64,000 nucleotides of DNA from an uncultured Lacinutrix sp. (lineage in GTDB: Bacteria > Bacteroidota > Bacteroidia > Flavobacteriales > Flavobacteriaceae), in the NCBI RefSeq assembly GCF_947500325.1, contig NZ_CANMRQ010000012.1, positions 1 to 64,000 on the forward strand. Direction: 5' to 3'. The notes under the pieces were generated by a model. That model saw only the letters and a program-made list of their open reading frames with translations, had not been told where the DNA came from and made no database searches. Position numbers and translations under genes: made by a program. Below, one piece after another: positions 1-9,122 of the stretch. How positions within the stretch are numbered: the stretch's first letter is position 1; each line of letters begins with the position of its first letter.

Positions 1-2
1 AA

Positions 3-28
3 ATCCTGTGAAGCTAGCTTCACAGGAT
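3..28 (-). terminator. Palindromic terminator after the astacin-like gene
   Basis: A perfect 26-base palindrome (13-base arms ATCCTGTGAAGCT) lies about 65 bases past the stop of the minus-strand protease gene. Read on the minus strand it is followed by TTT before the window edge cuts it off, so the T-tract cannot be fully judged. Confidence 0.6.
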
Positions 29-92
29 AGTAATTAATTATTTTATAATCTGTCAACCTATTTTAGGACGACTCATAGATATAAGATTATAA

Positions 93-1229
93 TTAACCAC
101 AGGCTCCAATAAGAGACCAGCCAGTAGCTGTTCGTTCGTATAAATTTCCTTGGTAAGTAACTCTATCACCTTGTGAGTAACTTTGTGTATTAGACCAAGG
201 GGAAACACCATCACATATATCTGAAGTTACAGCTTCACAAGGACCTAAAAGCACCCAACTAGTAGCTGTGCGTTCATATAAATTACCTTGATAGGTTACC
301 CTATCTCCTTGCTGATAATTTTGTGAACTTGACCATGCAGAAACACCATCACAAGTATTTCCTCCACCAGTTCCTCCTCCAGGATACATGATATTAACAC
401 CTTGAATATCTCCAGTAGAAAGACCATTTCGTTGAGTATTATATGTCGATCCATTTGTTCTAACAATGGTTGGTTGTCCATTAGCAGAAAAAGCATATGA
501 ACTGTACAACATAATAGAATTAAAATCTAAAGCAGAAGTGTATTCATCTCCATCTTGACCTTGCTGTGCATAGGTTTGAAAATTAAATGCTCTTCCTTGT
601 TGAATATTCTGAAAATTTACAGTGATATAATTATCTCTATCTATTCTACTTTGTTCGTGCCATAAACCAATAGCATGGCCAATTTCATGAATTGTACTTC
701 CTGTAGAGCAACCACTAGCGAGTGTAATATCTTGTTTTCCTCCAATTTTTCCAACAAAAGAAGAACAACCACCACCAGGTTTAAAATAAACATAACTTGA
801 TTGATTTGTGCGCTGTACAAACTCTATCGCTGTGTTATTTTCCCAATGTGCTATAGCGTCTATTACGCGTTGTTGGTTTGGGAGATTGGGATCTATACTA
901 TAATGTACAATATTATTTGGCCATCGTCCTCCAGTACGCCCTACACTCCTATTTTCATCATTAGATGGAGTCGTAGTTAACTGGTCTAAAGCAAATACAA
1001 TGTCTCCGTCTAAAACGTAAGTGTCATTTATTTTTTCTACTGTAACTTCTGTTAAACCATAATAGAGTGTATGAATAGAGCCTTCAGTATCAGGATAAGC
1101 CAATTCTGTTTTAGTCAATAAAAGTTCATCTTCGAGTTGTTGTCCATCTTGATAGATTTCATTTTTTTGGCAAGAAGCCAATAATAAAGAAACTCCAATT
1201 GAACAAAATAAGAACTGTTTAATTTTCAT
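93..1229 (-). CDS. Astacin-like (M12A) zinc metalloprotease lipoprotein with two carbohydrate-binding-like repeats
   Basis: The 378-residue precursor starts with a lipoprotein signal ending LLASC (Cys20), so it is probably anchored in the outer membrane. The catalytic core holds the astacin zinc motif HEIGHAIGLWHE at 181-192, followed by SRIDRD, and a Met-turn SIMLY at 238-242. Together these identify a peptidase M12A domain spanning about 100-285. After a Gly-rich linker (284-290) come two near-identical repeats of about 40 residues (roughly 293-332 and 338-377), each running C-D-G-V-S-x-W to Q-G-D-R-V-T-Y-Q-G-N-L-Y. This resembles the CBM5/12 fold of chitinases. The protein probably degrades protein at a polysaccharide-rich surface; the natural substrate is unknown. 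The gene stands alone, with a palindrome downstream. Confidence 0.9.
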   Translation of the reverse strand: MKIKQFLFCSIGVSLLLASCQKNEIYQDGQQLEDELLLTKTELAYPDTEGSIHTLYYGLTEVTVEKINDTYVLDGDIVFALDQLTTTPSNDENRSVGRTGGRWPNNIVHYSIDPNLPNQQRVIDAIAHWENNTAIEFVQRTNQSSYVYFKPGGGCSSFVGKIGGKQDITLASGCSTGSTIHEIGHAIGLWHEQSRIDRDNYITVNFQNIQQGRAFNFQTYAQQGQDGDEYTSALDFNSIMLYSSYAFSANGQPTIVRTNGSTYNTQRNGLSTGDIQGVNIMYPGGGTGGGNTCDGVSAWSSSQNYQQGDRVTYQGNLYERTATSWVLLGPCEAVTSDICDGVSPWSNTQSYSQGDRVTYQGNLYERTATGWSLIGACG

Positions 1230-1372
1230 AATTGTTGGTTTTGTGATGAATTTGATTAAGTCATCATGATTATTAAATACCTAAAAAAATAGGTCTTATT
1301 CCTATATACGGTATACTAATCTATTTTGGTTTTTTGGGAATTTCGATAAAGAGTAACGAGTTAAGTATTGAC

Positions 1373-1969
1373 TTATATATTTAAGACTTTATCTAAAAAG
1401 TTTTTAATGCTTTCTTGGTTTGCTCTAATAAGTTCTAATCGAGCATTTTTAATATCCTTAGGTATTTTATCTTGAGAAAGTTTAAACTTACCTTCCCAAT
1501 TAGTAATCTCTATTTCAAATAATTTTATATAGTCAAGGTTTTTATCTAATCTAGGGTTATTAGGCTCTAAAACATATTTATGATCAGGTTGCTCTAAAAA
1601 CGTGGTCATATCAATTAATGATTGTTTAAGTAAGTTTTTATTTTCTATAGTATTTACTTTTCCTTTTAAGTGAACTTTAATGTAGTTCCATGTTGGCAGC
1701 TGTGTAGTTGTATATATGCTAGGGGAAATGTAGCATTGCGGTCCAGAAAATATAATTGTAATATCATTATCGTTTTTTAATAATTCAGCTTGAGGATTAT
1801 AAATGTCTATATGGCCAATAAGTTTCCCTTTATTATTATAAATTAGAGGAAGATGAGTAATTAAAGGAGTATTATTTTTTATCGATATAATTGTAGCTAA
1901 TGGATAAGTTTTAATCACTTCAATCATGTGATTAATATTATCATCTTGATGTTTTGGTGGCGGATACAT
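1373..1969 (-). CDS. PaiB-like FMN-binding protein (putative negative transcriptional regulator family)
   Basis: The 198-residue product matches the PaiB/FMN-binding split-barrel family along its whole length. Visible hallmarks are the N-terminal MYPPPKH, the stretch around THLPLI, and the TWNY-I-KVHLKG region near residue 105-115, which is usual for these flavin-binding proteins. The longest frame begins at a TTG at 1984, but family members begin at the MYPPPKH methionine, so the ATG at 1969 is preferred. In Bacillus, PaiB is linked to control of sporulation and protease genes; in flavobacteria the role is unproven. No operon partner is obvious. Confidence 0.85.
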   Translation of the reverse strand: MYPPPKHQDDNINHMIEVIKTYPLATIISIKNNTPLITHLPLIYNNKGKLIGHIDIYNPQAELLKNDNDITIIFSGPQCYISPSIYTTTQLPTWNYIKVHLKGKVNTIENKNLLKQSLIDMTTFLEQPDHKYVLEPNNPRLDKNLDYIKLFEIEITNWEGKFKLSQDKIPKDIKNARLELIRANQESIKNFLDKVLNI

Positions 1970-2045
1970 GTCTTTTATTATCAATAAAGAATTATGGGAT
2001 GCAATTTTGAATTAATGAATTTCCTATTCGTGATTGATCTTAGAG

Positions 2046-2489
2046 CTATGCTCCAAATTGTTTTAAATGATGATCTAAATGTTTAAACTGCATTTTTGCC
2101 CATTGCTCATTAGTGAATTTTCCAAAAACTGGATGTGGTTGCCAACTTTCCTTATCTTTTTCTTTATATAATTCTTTAATTAAATTAACAAGCGCTTTTT
2201 TTTCTGTTTTAAAATCTTTGCTTTCAATAATTTTAAAAACAGGAACGGTTGGTAAGTTTTTACGATAAGGTTTATCATTATATAATGATTTTTTTACAAA
2301 AATTTTTATTAACCAATTAGGTTTTAATCCATAGTCTTTTTTTTGCAACATAATATTTAAAGGACCTTGACAATGATAAAGCATTTGACCAACATCCATT
2401 TTTCCCCACTTAGCGCTTGAGGTTTCATTAATGTTTTCTATTCTATTTAGAATAGTATTATAAGTTTCAGTTTTAAAAATAGATTCCAT
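2046..2489 (-). CDS. DUF1569 / DinB-like small cytoplasmic protein
   Basis: The protein has 147 residues, no signal peptide, and a predicted helical composition. The segment W-G-K-M-D-V-G-Q-M-L-Y-H-C-Q and the C-terminal WAKMQFKHLDHHLKQFG resemble the DUF1569 group of the DinB/YfiT four-helix superfamily, in which spaced histidines bind a metal. His39 and the HLDHH cluster near the C-terminus are candidate ligands. Function is unknown; some DinB-fold proteins are thiol-dependent transferases. It lies upstream of the PaiB-like gene on the same strand and is divergent from radC. Confidence 0.75.
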   Translation of the reverse strand: MESIFKTETYNTILNRIENINETSSAKWGKMDVGQMLYHCQGPLNIMLQKKDYGLKPNWLIKIFVKKSLYNDKPYRKNLPTVPVFKIIESKDFKTEKKALVNLIKELYKEKDKESWQPHPVFGKFTNEQWAKMQFKHLDHHLKQFGA

Positions 2490-2601
2490 AATGCGGTAAA
2501 ATTATATTATAAATCTACAATAATTATTTCAGTATTTTTCGGTTTTATAAACTGCTTTAATAATTGAAATTAGATATGAAAAAAAGATGTAGATTTACTA
2601 A

Positions 2602-3300
2602 ATGAGTAAAAAGCATGCTTCATTTTCAATAAAAAACTGGTCACAAGGTGATCAGCCAAGAGAAAAGCTATTATATAAAGGAAAAAAAACGTTAAGTGAT
2701 GCTGAGTTGGTGGCTATATTAATAGGCTCAGGAAATAGGGAAGAAAGTGCAGTTGCTTTGTGTAAACGTATTTTAGATAGCGCAGAAAATAATTTAAGTG
2801 AATTAGGAAAGTTATCTATTAAACAGTTAATGCAATTTAAAGGTATTGGAGAAGCTAAAGCAATTACTATTATTGCTGCATTAGAATTAGGTAGACGTAG
2901 GAGAGGAAGTGAAGCATTAGAAAGAAAACAGATAACATCTAGTACAACCGTTTTCGAATTTATGCAACCAGAAATTGGGGAGTTACCTCATGAAGAATTT
3001 TGGATTATTTATTTAAACAATTCTAATAAAGTTATTCAAAAAAAACAATTAAGTAAAGGAGGTATTGCTGGAACATTAGTCGATGTTCGTTTAGCTCTAA
3101 AAACAGCTTTAGAGCTAGGAGCTGTGAGTATAGTACTAGCACATAATCATCCATCTGGAAATTTAAAACCTAGTCGTGCAGATAAGGAATTAACTCAAAA
3201 ACTAAAAACGGCTACAGAAAGTTTAGATATAAAAGTCTTAGATCACCTAATCATCACAGAAAGTACTTATTTTAGCTTTGCAGACGAAGGTATATTATAA
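2602..3300 (+). CDS. radC: RadC family JAB/MPN-domain protein
   Basis: The 232-residue protein has an N-terminal helix-hairpin-helix part (LMQFKGIGEAKAITIIAALELGR around 73-95) and a C-terminal JAB/MPN metalloprotease-like domain. The metal motif HNHPSG at 181-186 with Asp194 in SRAD is complete, so the zinc site appears intact. Full length is typical for chromosomal RadC. Its historic role in DNA repair is disputed and its reaction is not known. A chain of plus-strand genes follows at short spacing (28 bases to the next), suggesting an operon of four genes ending at 6163. Confidence 0.93.
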   Translation: MSKKHASFSIKNWSQGDQPREKLLYKGKKTLSDAELVAILIGSGNREESAVALCKRILDSAENNLSELGKLSIKQLMQFKGIGEAKAITIIAALELGRRRRGSEALERKQITSSTTVFEFMQPEIGELPHEEFWIIYLNNSNKVIQKKQLSKGGIAGTLVDVRLALKTALELGAVSIVLAHNHPSGNLKPSRADKELTQKLKTATESLDIKVLDHLIITESTYFSFADEGIL

Positions 3301-3328
3301 AATTTTAATTTAGAGCTTACTTTAATTA

Positions 3329-4630
3329 ATGTTACTTGTTTATACACATAAAATAACACCAAGAGTTAAATACATTTTTAAGCAAATATGTACTCGTATA
3401 TTAGGTATGCCAGTAAGTTTTACAACTAAGGTAGAAGATTTTATAGCACATAATAACCTTAAAATATCTTATACAAGACAACCATTAAGTAATGAAATAT
3501 TTATACGTTCTCATGAATTACTTTTTGAACAAGGTTTAAGCGATTTAGATATAAAAGTTAATGACTGGGAAGAAACAAAATGCTTTTTTTCTAATGGAGA
3601 ACAAAGTGCATTACCATTTGATATTTTTGCAGCATCTTTTTATTTGTTAAGTAGGTACGAAGAGTATTTGCCACATGTAAAAGATGAATTTGGGCGTTTT
3701 ATGGCAGAAGAAAGCCTCGCTTTTAAATATAATTTTTTAAAGCAACCTGTAGTAGATATATGGGCTTATAAATTTAAAAAATTGTTAATGTCTCGTTTCC
3801 CAGAAGCAGTATTTCCAGAGCGAACTTATACAATCTGTCCAGTTATAGATGTGCCAAACGCTTATTTATTTAAAATGAAAGGGATTATGAGAACTCTAGG
3901 TGGTTCTTTAAAAGATGTTTTTAGTCTTAAATTTAAACAATTATATAATCGATATACTGTACTTTTTGGATTAAAAAATGACCCTTATGATACATTTAAA
4001 TATATTATAAATAGACAAAAAAGTAGCTCGTTTAAGTTTGTTTTTTTCTTCTTAATTGGTGATTTTTCAACCTATGATAAGAATATCAATATTCAAAAGA
4101 GAAAATTTGTTTCATTAATTAAACAAGTGGGAGATTATTGTCGTATAGGTCTTAAAACATCTTATTTTGCTATAGAAAATAAAGATATATTGAAGACTGA
4201 AAAATCTAGAATGGAAAGTATTATAAATACGTCACTTAAAGCTTCTAGACATTCGTTTTCTAAATTAAATTTACCAGAGTCATATAGAAATTTAGTCGAA
4301 ATTGAAGTGCCAGAAGACTTTACAATGGGGTATATAAACCATATTGGATTTAGAGCAGGTACTTGTACTCCTTTTTTGTTTTATGATTTAGATTACGAAA
4401 TTCAGACACCTCTTAAAATTAATACTTATCATGTTTTGGATTATGCCTTGTTAAAACATCAATCTTTATTAGATAAAAAGATGATGTTGCAGCAAATAAT
4501 CACTGAAGTGAAAAAAGTTAATGGCACCTTTGTATCAGTATTTCATAATTATACTTTTAGCAATACAAATCCATGGGAGAACTATAAAGAATTATTTAAT
4601 GTGATATTAGATTCAGCTAATGAAAAATAA
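3329..4630 (+). CDS. Flavobacterial polysaccharide-deacetylase-like family protein
   Basis: The 433-residue cytoplasmic-looking protein has no clear signal peptide. I recognise it as a conserved flavobacterial protein usually annotated as polysaccharide deacetylase family. The N-terminal part contains the conserved patch PFDIFAASFYLLSRYEEY (about 98-115). Later comes PVIDVPNAYLFK, which sits where the NodB family has its first Asp motif, and a late GFRAGTCTPF segment matching the R-A-G motif of deacetylases. The canonical NodB TFDD is replaced by VIDV, so catalysis should be viewed with care. The gene overlaps the HAD gene by 11 bases, indicating translational coupling. Confidence 0.75.
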   Translation: MLLVYTHKITPRVKYIFKQICTRILGMPVSFTTKVEDFIAHNNLKISYTRQPLSNEIFIRSHELLFEQGLSDLDIKVNDWEETKCFFSNGEQSALPFDIFAASFYLLSRYEEYLPHVKDEFGRFMAEESLAFKYNFLKQPVVDIWAYKFKKLLMSRFPEAVFPERTYTICPVIDVPNAYLFKMKGIMRTLGGSLKDVFSLKFKQLYNRYTVLFGLKNDPYDTFKYIINRQKSSSFKFVFFFLIGDFSTYDKNINIQKRKFVSLIKQVGDYCRIGLKTSYFAIENKDILKTEKSRMESIINTSLKASRHSFSKLNLPESYRNLVEIEVPEDFTMGYINHIGFRAGTCTPFLFYDLDYEIQTPLKINTYHVLDYALLKHQSLLDKKMMLQQIITEVKKVNGTFVSVFHNYTFSNTNPWENYKELFNVILDSANEK

Positions 4631-5306
4631 AATAACAGATGTGTTTTTTGATTTAGACCACACATTGTGGGATTTTGATAAAAACTCTAGAATTACTTTT
4701 AAAATGATTTTTGAAAGCAATAAAGTCGAGATAGCATTAAATGATTTTCTTGAAATATACGAGCCTATAAATCTTAAATATTGGAAACTTTATAGAGAAG
4801 AAAAAGTTACCAAAGCAGACTTACGTTATAGAAGACTTAAAGAAACTTTTGACGCTCTTAATCTTACAGTAAAAGATGAATTAATTAATAAACTATCAGA
4901 AGATTATATAACCTACTTAACAAATTATAATTATATTTTTGATGGTACTATTGAGATTCTAGATTATTTAAAACCTAAATACAAATTACATATCATAACT
5001 AATGGGTTTCAAGAAGTACAGCAACAAAAATTAGAAAAAGCGAAAATTTCTCATTATTTTGAAACAGTTACAGATTCTGAAATGGTAGGAGTAAAAAAAC
5101 CTAACCCTAAAATATTTAACTATGCATTAAGTATAGCTAATATTGATAAGTCTAATGGCATAATGATTGGAGATAATTATGAAGCAGATGTTCTAGGTGC
5201 TATTAATATAGGTTTAGATGCTATATGCTTTAATTATCATAAAGAAAATTTAGCTAGTGATATAAAAGAAATAAATCATTTATTAGAATTAAAAAAATAC
5301 TTATAA
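4620..5306 (+). CDS. HAD-superfamily phosphatase, YjjG type (5'-nucleotidase / noncanonical nucleotide phosphatase)
   Basis: At 228 residues this has the HAD motif I D-V-F-F-D-L-D-H-T-L-W-D with the nucleophile Asp and the Asp two residues later, motif II around HIITNGFQEVQQQKL, Lys in VGVKKPNPKIF, and motif IV GDNYEADVLGAINIG. The helical cap begins with W-D-F-D-K-N-S, as in the YjjG/TIGR02254 group. Known relatives dephosphorylate nucleoside monophosphates, including damaged pyrimidines. It overlaps the upstream gene and lies 14 bases before the next one, so the three are probably co-transcribed. Confidence 0.88.
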   Translation: MKNKITDVFFDLDHTLWDFDKNSRITFKMIFESNKVEIALNDFLEIYEPINLKYWKLYREEKVTKADLRYRRLKETFDALNLTVKDELINKLSEDYITYLTNYNYIFDGTIEILDYLKPKYKLHIITNGFQEVQQQKLEKAKISHYFETVTDSEMVGVKKPNPKIFNYALSIANIDKSNGIMIGDNYEADVLGAINIGLDAICFNYHKENLASDIKEINHLLELKKYL

Positions 5307-5320
5307 CAAAAAAGATAAAG

Positions 5321-6163
5321 ATGATAAAAAGAAATATAATAATTGTGTTTGTAATGCTTATTACTATTACTGGTTTTTCTCAAAACAGTTTAAATGATTA
5401 TAAGTATGTTGTGGTGCCAAATCAATACGAGTTTTTTAAAATAGCAGATAAATATCAACTTAATTCATTAAGTAAGTTTTTATTTAATAAGTATGGTTTT
5501 AAAGCTTATATGAAGGATGAAAAATTGCCAGATGATGCAGTAATAAATAAATGTTTAATATTAAATGCAGATGTTTTAGAAAAGAAAACAATGTTTAAAA
5601 CTAAGCTAGCAATAGAACTTAAGAATTGCAATGGGGATATTGTTTTTACTACACCACAAGGCGAGTCTAGAAAAAAAGAATACAAGTCATCATATAATGA
5701 AGCACTCCGAAATGCTTTTAAGAATTTTTCAACTATGAATTACAAATATGTAGAAAACAAAAATGCATTTCCTTCTACTGCAGCAATTGTTGAAACAAAA
5801 GAAAGTAAAGTGGAGATAGAAAAATTAAAAGAAGAAATTAAGGAACTTAAGGCAGATAAAGTTAGTGCTGTTAAAGAATCAAATAAATCGGTAGAGGAGA
5901 AAAAGATTATAAATGATGTTGAAGTGAAACCTGAAATGATTAAAAAAAATGAACATCAATTATATGCTCAAGCTATAGATGGTGGTTTTCAATTAGTAGA
6001 TAAAACACCAAAAGTTGTTTACACTATTTATTATTCTGGTAAAAAAGATGTTTTTATTGTTAAAGGTAGAGATGCTATTATTCATAAAGTTAATGGAGTA
6101 TGGACAGTTTCAGAATTTAAAAATAATGAAATGGAACTTAAAGCACTAGATATTAAATTTTAA
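5321..6163 (+). CDS. Exported protein of unknown function with a lysine/glutamate-rich coiled segment
   Basis: The 280-residue precursor has an N-terminal signal peptide (MIKRNIIIVFVMLITITGFSQ). The mature part starts with a compact region (25-140) containing NDYKYVVVPNQYEFFKIADKYQLNSL and a conserved Cys near 73. It continues with a charged, probably coiled-coil stretch (about 160-200, VEIEKLKEEIKELKADK) and a C-terminal beta-rich segment with YTIYYSGKKDVFIVKG. I do not recognise a named domain. It is likely periplasmic. It is last in the radC gene string, and its stop codon overlaps the convergent rarA stop by four bases. Confidence 0.75.
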   Translation: MIKRNIIIVFVMLITITGFSQNSLNDYKYVVVPNQYEFFKIADKYQLNSLSKFLFNKYGFKAYMKDEKLPDDAVINKCLILNADVLEKKTMFKTKLAIELKNCNGDIVFTTPQGESRKKEYKSSYNEALRNAFKNFSTMNYKYVENKNAFPSTAAIVETKESKVEIEKLKEEIKELKADKVSAVKESNKSVEEKKIINDVEVKPEMIKKNEHQLYAQAIDGGFQLVDKTPKVVYTIYYSGKKDVFIVKGRDAIIHKVNGVWTVSEFKNNEMELKALDIKF

Positions 6164-7437
6164 TACCCATATTTTTCTTTCCACCGTACTTTTAAAAACT
6201 CACGTTGTGCATTTTCTCTAGCATTATTACCTGGTTCATATAAGATGGTATTAATAATCTCTTTTGGTAAAAATTCTTGAGCAGCAAAGTTGTGTTCATA
6301 ATTATGAGAATACTTATAGTTATCCCCATAACCAATGTCCTTCATTAATTTTGTTGGTGCATTTCTAATTGATAATGGTACTGATAAATCACCAGTATCT
6401 TTTACTAATTGTTGTGCCTTTCCAATTGCCATATAGGCAGCATTACTTTTTGGTGAACATGCTAAATAAGTAGCACATTGACTTAATATTATACGAGATT
6501 CTGGATAGCCTATTGTTGATACAGCTTGAAAAGTAGTATTGGCCATTACCAGAGCTGTTGGATTTGCATTACCTATATCTTCACTAGCTAGAATTAATAA
6601 TCTTCTGGCTATAAATTTTACATCTTCGCCACCTTCAACCATTCTAGCTAAATAATACACTGCTGCATTTGGATCACTACCTCGAATAGATTTTATAAAT
6701 GCAGATATAATATTATAATGTTGTTCTCCAGTTTTATCATAGCGAACAGTATTATTCTGTACTTTATCTAAAACACTTTTGTTAGTAATTGTTATAGAGT
6801 CTTTAGTTTCTGAATTAACAATGAGTTCAAAAATATTAAGTAATTTTCTAGCATCTCCGCCAGAAAGCCTTAAAAGAGCATCGGTTTCTTTTAGTTTTAT
6901 TTTTTTTTTAGATATATGCTCATCTTTTTCTATAGCACGCTTTAAAAGCTGTTCTAAATCCTTTTTATCAAATGCATTTAGAATATAAACCTGACAACGT
7001 GACAATAATGCTGGAATAACTTCAAAACTTGGATTTTCGGTAGTAGCACCAATTAAGGTAACCCAACCTTTTTCTACAGCTTGTAATAAAGAGTCTTGTT
7101 GTGATTTACTAAACCTATGAATTTCATCTATAAATAGAATGGGGTTTTTTGTAGTAAATAATCCACCGCTTTGTTTTGCTTTATCAATAACATCACGTAC
7201 ATCTTTTACTCCAGAACTAATAGCACTTAAGGTATAGAAAGGTCTGCTAGATTCATTAGCGATAATATTCGCTAGAGTCGTTTTACCAATTCCCGGTGGA
7301 CCCCAAAATATCATAGATGGTATTAAACCTTGAGCTATTTGTTTGGTTAAAGAGCCATTTTTTCCAACCAGATGTGCTTGGCTAATATAATCTTCTAGAG
7401 TTTCTGGTCTAAGTCTTTCTGCTAAAGGTATATTCAT
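6160..7437 (-). CDS. rarA: Replication-associated recombination protein A (AAA+ ATPase)
   Basis: The 425-residue protein is a full-length RarA/MgsA family ATPase, related to the clamp-loader group and acting at stalled replication forks. Walker A GPPGIGKT lies at 46-53 and Walker B FIDEIHR at 102-108, followed by the typical [16 protein letters not shown]. Sensor 1 is [10 protein letters not shown], and the C-terminal tetramerisation part contains [24 protein letters not shown] and the terminal WKEKYGY usual for bacteroidotal RarA. It is convergent with the exported protein gene. Confidence 0.96.
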   Translation of the reverse strand: MNIPLAERLRPETLEDYISQAHLVGKNGSLTKQIAQGLIPSMIFWGPPGIGKTTLANIIANESSRPFYTLSAISSGVKDVRDVIDKAKQSGGLFTTKNPILFIDEIHRFSKSQQDSLLQAVEKGWVTLIGATTENPSFEVIPALLSRCQVYILNAFDKKDLEQLLKRAIEKDEHISKKKIKLKETDALLRLSGGDARKLLNIFELIVNSETKDSITITNKSVLDKVQNNTVRYDKTGEQHYNIISAFIKSIRGSDPNAAVYYLARMVEGGEDVKFIARRLLILASEDIGNANPTALVMANTTFQAVSTIGYPESRIILSQCATYLACSPKSNAAYMAIGKAQQLVKDTGDLSVPLSIRNAPTKLMKDIGYGDNYKYSHNYEHNFAAQEFLPKEIINTILYEPGNNARENAQREFLKVRWKEKYGY

Positions 7438-7571
7438 AATTGTAAAATTAAATATAAATTCTCATTTAAACAGAACCCCAATAGAGTCTATTTTTTACGT
7501 TTTGATAATTTTTTACTGACATTATATCAAAAAAATATTATTGGAAAGTTAATTGCTATATTTAAAATATA

Positions 7572-8303
7572 ATGAAAAATGATAAAGAACCTTTCAAGTT
7601 TTCTATAGATGTAATTATCTATCCCATTTTATTTGTATTATTAATATGGTTAGTTTTTGCAGTAGAAATTCGTTTTGGTTACCGTTTTAATAAGTTTGGT
7701 GTTTTTCCGAAAACACTAAAAGGATTAAGAGGTGTATTGTTTAGTCCTTTTATACATTCAGGTATTTCTCACTTATACTCTAATACTATTCCTCTATTTG
7801 TTTTGTCATCAGCATTATTCTATTTCTATAGGCCGATAGCATTTAAAGTAATTGGTTATGGTATTTTATTATCCGGATTAATTACCTGGTTAATTGGTAG
7901 ACCTTCATACCATATTGGGGCTAGTGGTTTAATATATGTACTATTTAGTTTTAATTTTTTTAAAGGAATATTTGCAAAACACTACAGGTTAATTGCTTTG
8001 TCAATGTTAGTTATTTTTTTATATGGAAGTATGTTTATATATGCTTTTCCTATAGATGAGCAAATTTCATGGGAAGGTCATACAGCAGGGCTAATAACTG
8101 GTTTTTTGTTTGCTCTTATATTTAGAAAAGAAATCGCAAAACCTAAAAAGTATATTTGGGAAGAAGCGCATTTTAATGAAGAAGAAGATGAATTCTTAAA
8201 ACATTTTGACGAAAACGGTAATTTTATTGAAAGTATACCTGAAGATGAATCACTAAATGAACCAACAGAAATAGTATATACGTTTAAAGAAAATAAAGAT
8301 TAA
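7572..8303 (+). CDS. Rhomboid family intramembrane serine protease
   Basis: The 243-residue protein has about six hydrophobic segments. The catalytic serine is Ser118 in HIGASGLIY and the paired histidine is His170 in EGHTAGLITG; HSGISHLYSN (62-71) is the usual loop before transmembrane helix 2. All the key residues for an active rhomboid are therefore present. A charged, acidic C-terminal tail of about 55 residues (from residue 188) follows the last membrane helix and would be cytoplasmic. The gene faces rlmB, and the two stops are four bases apart. The substrate cannot be read from the sequence. Confidence 0.92.
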   Translation: MKNDKEPFKFSIDVIIYPILFVLLIWLVFAVEIRFGYRFNKFGVFPKTLKGLRGVLFSPFIHSGISHLYSNTIPLFVLSSALFYFYRPIAFKVIGYGILLSGLITWLIGRPSYHIGASGLIYVLFSFNFFKGIFAKHYRLIALSMLVIFLYGSMFIYAFPIDEQISWEGHTAGLITGFLFALIFRKEIAKPKKYIWEEAHFNEEEDEFLKHFDENGNFIESIPEDESLNEPTEIVYTFKENKD

Positions 8304-8307
8304 GAAT

Positions 8308-9042
8308 TTATAAACGTTGTCTTACTGCCTCATACAAGAAAGCACCACAAGCAACAGATACATTAAGAGATTCTATTGTGCCAAGTAAAGGTAATTTAGC
8401 TTTAGCATCTGCTAATTTTAATACAGAAGGATTAATACCACGACCTTCACTTCCCATAATTATTGCGCAAGGCTCTTTAAAAGAAACATCATAAACTGTA
8501 TTATTTGTTTTTTCTGTAGCTGCTATTACTTTTACTCCAGACGCTTGTAAATGAAACATGGCGTCTTTAATATGGTCTACTTTACAAATAGGAACTTTAA
8601 ATACAGCACCAGCACTTGTTTTAATTGTATCACCATTTACTGGAGCTCCTCCTTTTTTCTGAATAATTATGCCATCTACACCAGTACATTCAGCCGTTCT
8701 TATAATTGCACCAAAATTTCTTACATCACTTAATTGGTCTAATAATAAAAATAGAGGAGTAGTTGTATTGGCTATGGTAGTATCAATTAGGGTTTCAAAA
8801 TCATGGAAAGCGATAGGTGATATTTGAGCAACTGCTCCTTGATGATTGTTTTTTGTTAGCCTATTCAATTTTTCAATTGGTACGTACGATGAATTAATAC
8901 CTTTTTGACGAACAAGTGTCAATAGTTCATTAAATAAATCACCGTTGAGTCCCTTTTGTAAAAAAACTTTATCTATAGTTTCGTTTGCACTTATGGCTTC
9001 TATAATAGCTCTTAATCCAAAAATCTGTGTACTCTTTTCCAT
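8308..9042 (-). CDS. rlmB: 23S rRNA (guanosine-2'-O-)-methyltransferase RlmB / TrmH-family SPOUT enzyme
   Basis: The 244-residue enzyme shows an N-terminal RNA-binding domain starting with IFGLRAIIEAI and a knotted SPOUT methyltransferase domain. The latter carries the family motifs N-F-G-A-I-I-R-T-A-E (about 112-121), IMGSEGRGI and LPLLGTIESLNVSVACG-FLYE. Relatives methylate the ribose of G2251 in the 23S peptidyl-transferase centre using S-adenosylmethionine. A -7 promoter element sits only four bases before the ATG (see separate entry), so the message may be leaderless. Confidence 0.92.
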   Translation of the reverse strand: MEKSTQIFGLRAIIEAISANETIDKVFLQKGLNGDLFNELLTLVRQKGINSSYVPIEKLNRLTKNNHQGAVAQISPIAFHDFETLIDTTIANTTTPLFLLLDQLSDVRNFGAIIRTAECTGVDGIIIQKKGGAPVNGDTIKTSAGAVFKVPICKVDHIKDAMFHLQASGVKVIAATEKTNNTVYDVSFKEPCAIIMGSEGRGINPSVLKLADAKAKLPLLGTIESLNVSVACGAFLYEAVRQRL

Positions 9043-9046
9043 GTCG

Positions 9047-9054
9047 CAAAGTTA
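9047..9054 (-). promoter_or_regulatory. -7 promoter element of rlmB, almost touching the start codon
   Basis: On the minus strand the sequence TAACTTTG matches the Bacteroidota -7 consensus TAnnTTTG exactly and ends four bases before the rlmB ATG. Transcription starting at the usual distance would begin at or beside the start codon. A clear -33 TTTG is not visible, since that position falls in the T-tract of the neighbouring terminator. Confidence 0.55.
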
Positions 9055-9070
9055 AGTAATATGTATAAAA

Positions 9071-9095
9071 AAAGAGGCTGAAATTCAGCCTCTTT
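9071..9095 (-). terminator. Rho-independent terminator of SusCD operon 1
   Basis: A stem AAAGAGGCTGA pairs perfectly with TCAGCCTCTTT around a three-base loop. On the minus strand it is followed by a run of T. It lies 28 bases after the stop of the last lipoprotein gene of the operon. Confidence 0.88.
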
Positions 9096-9122
9096 AATAT
9101 TTATAATAAATAATATTGGTTT

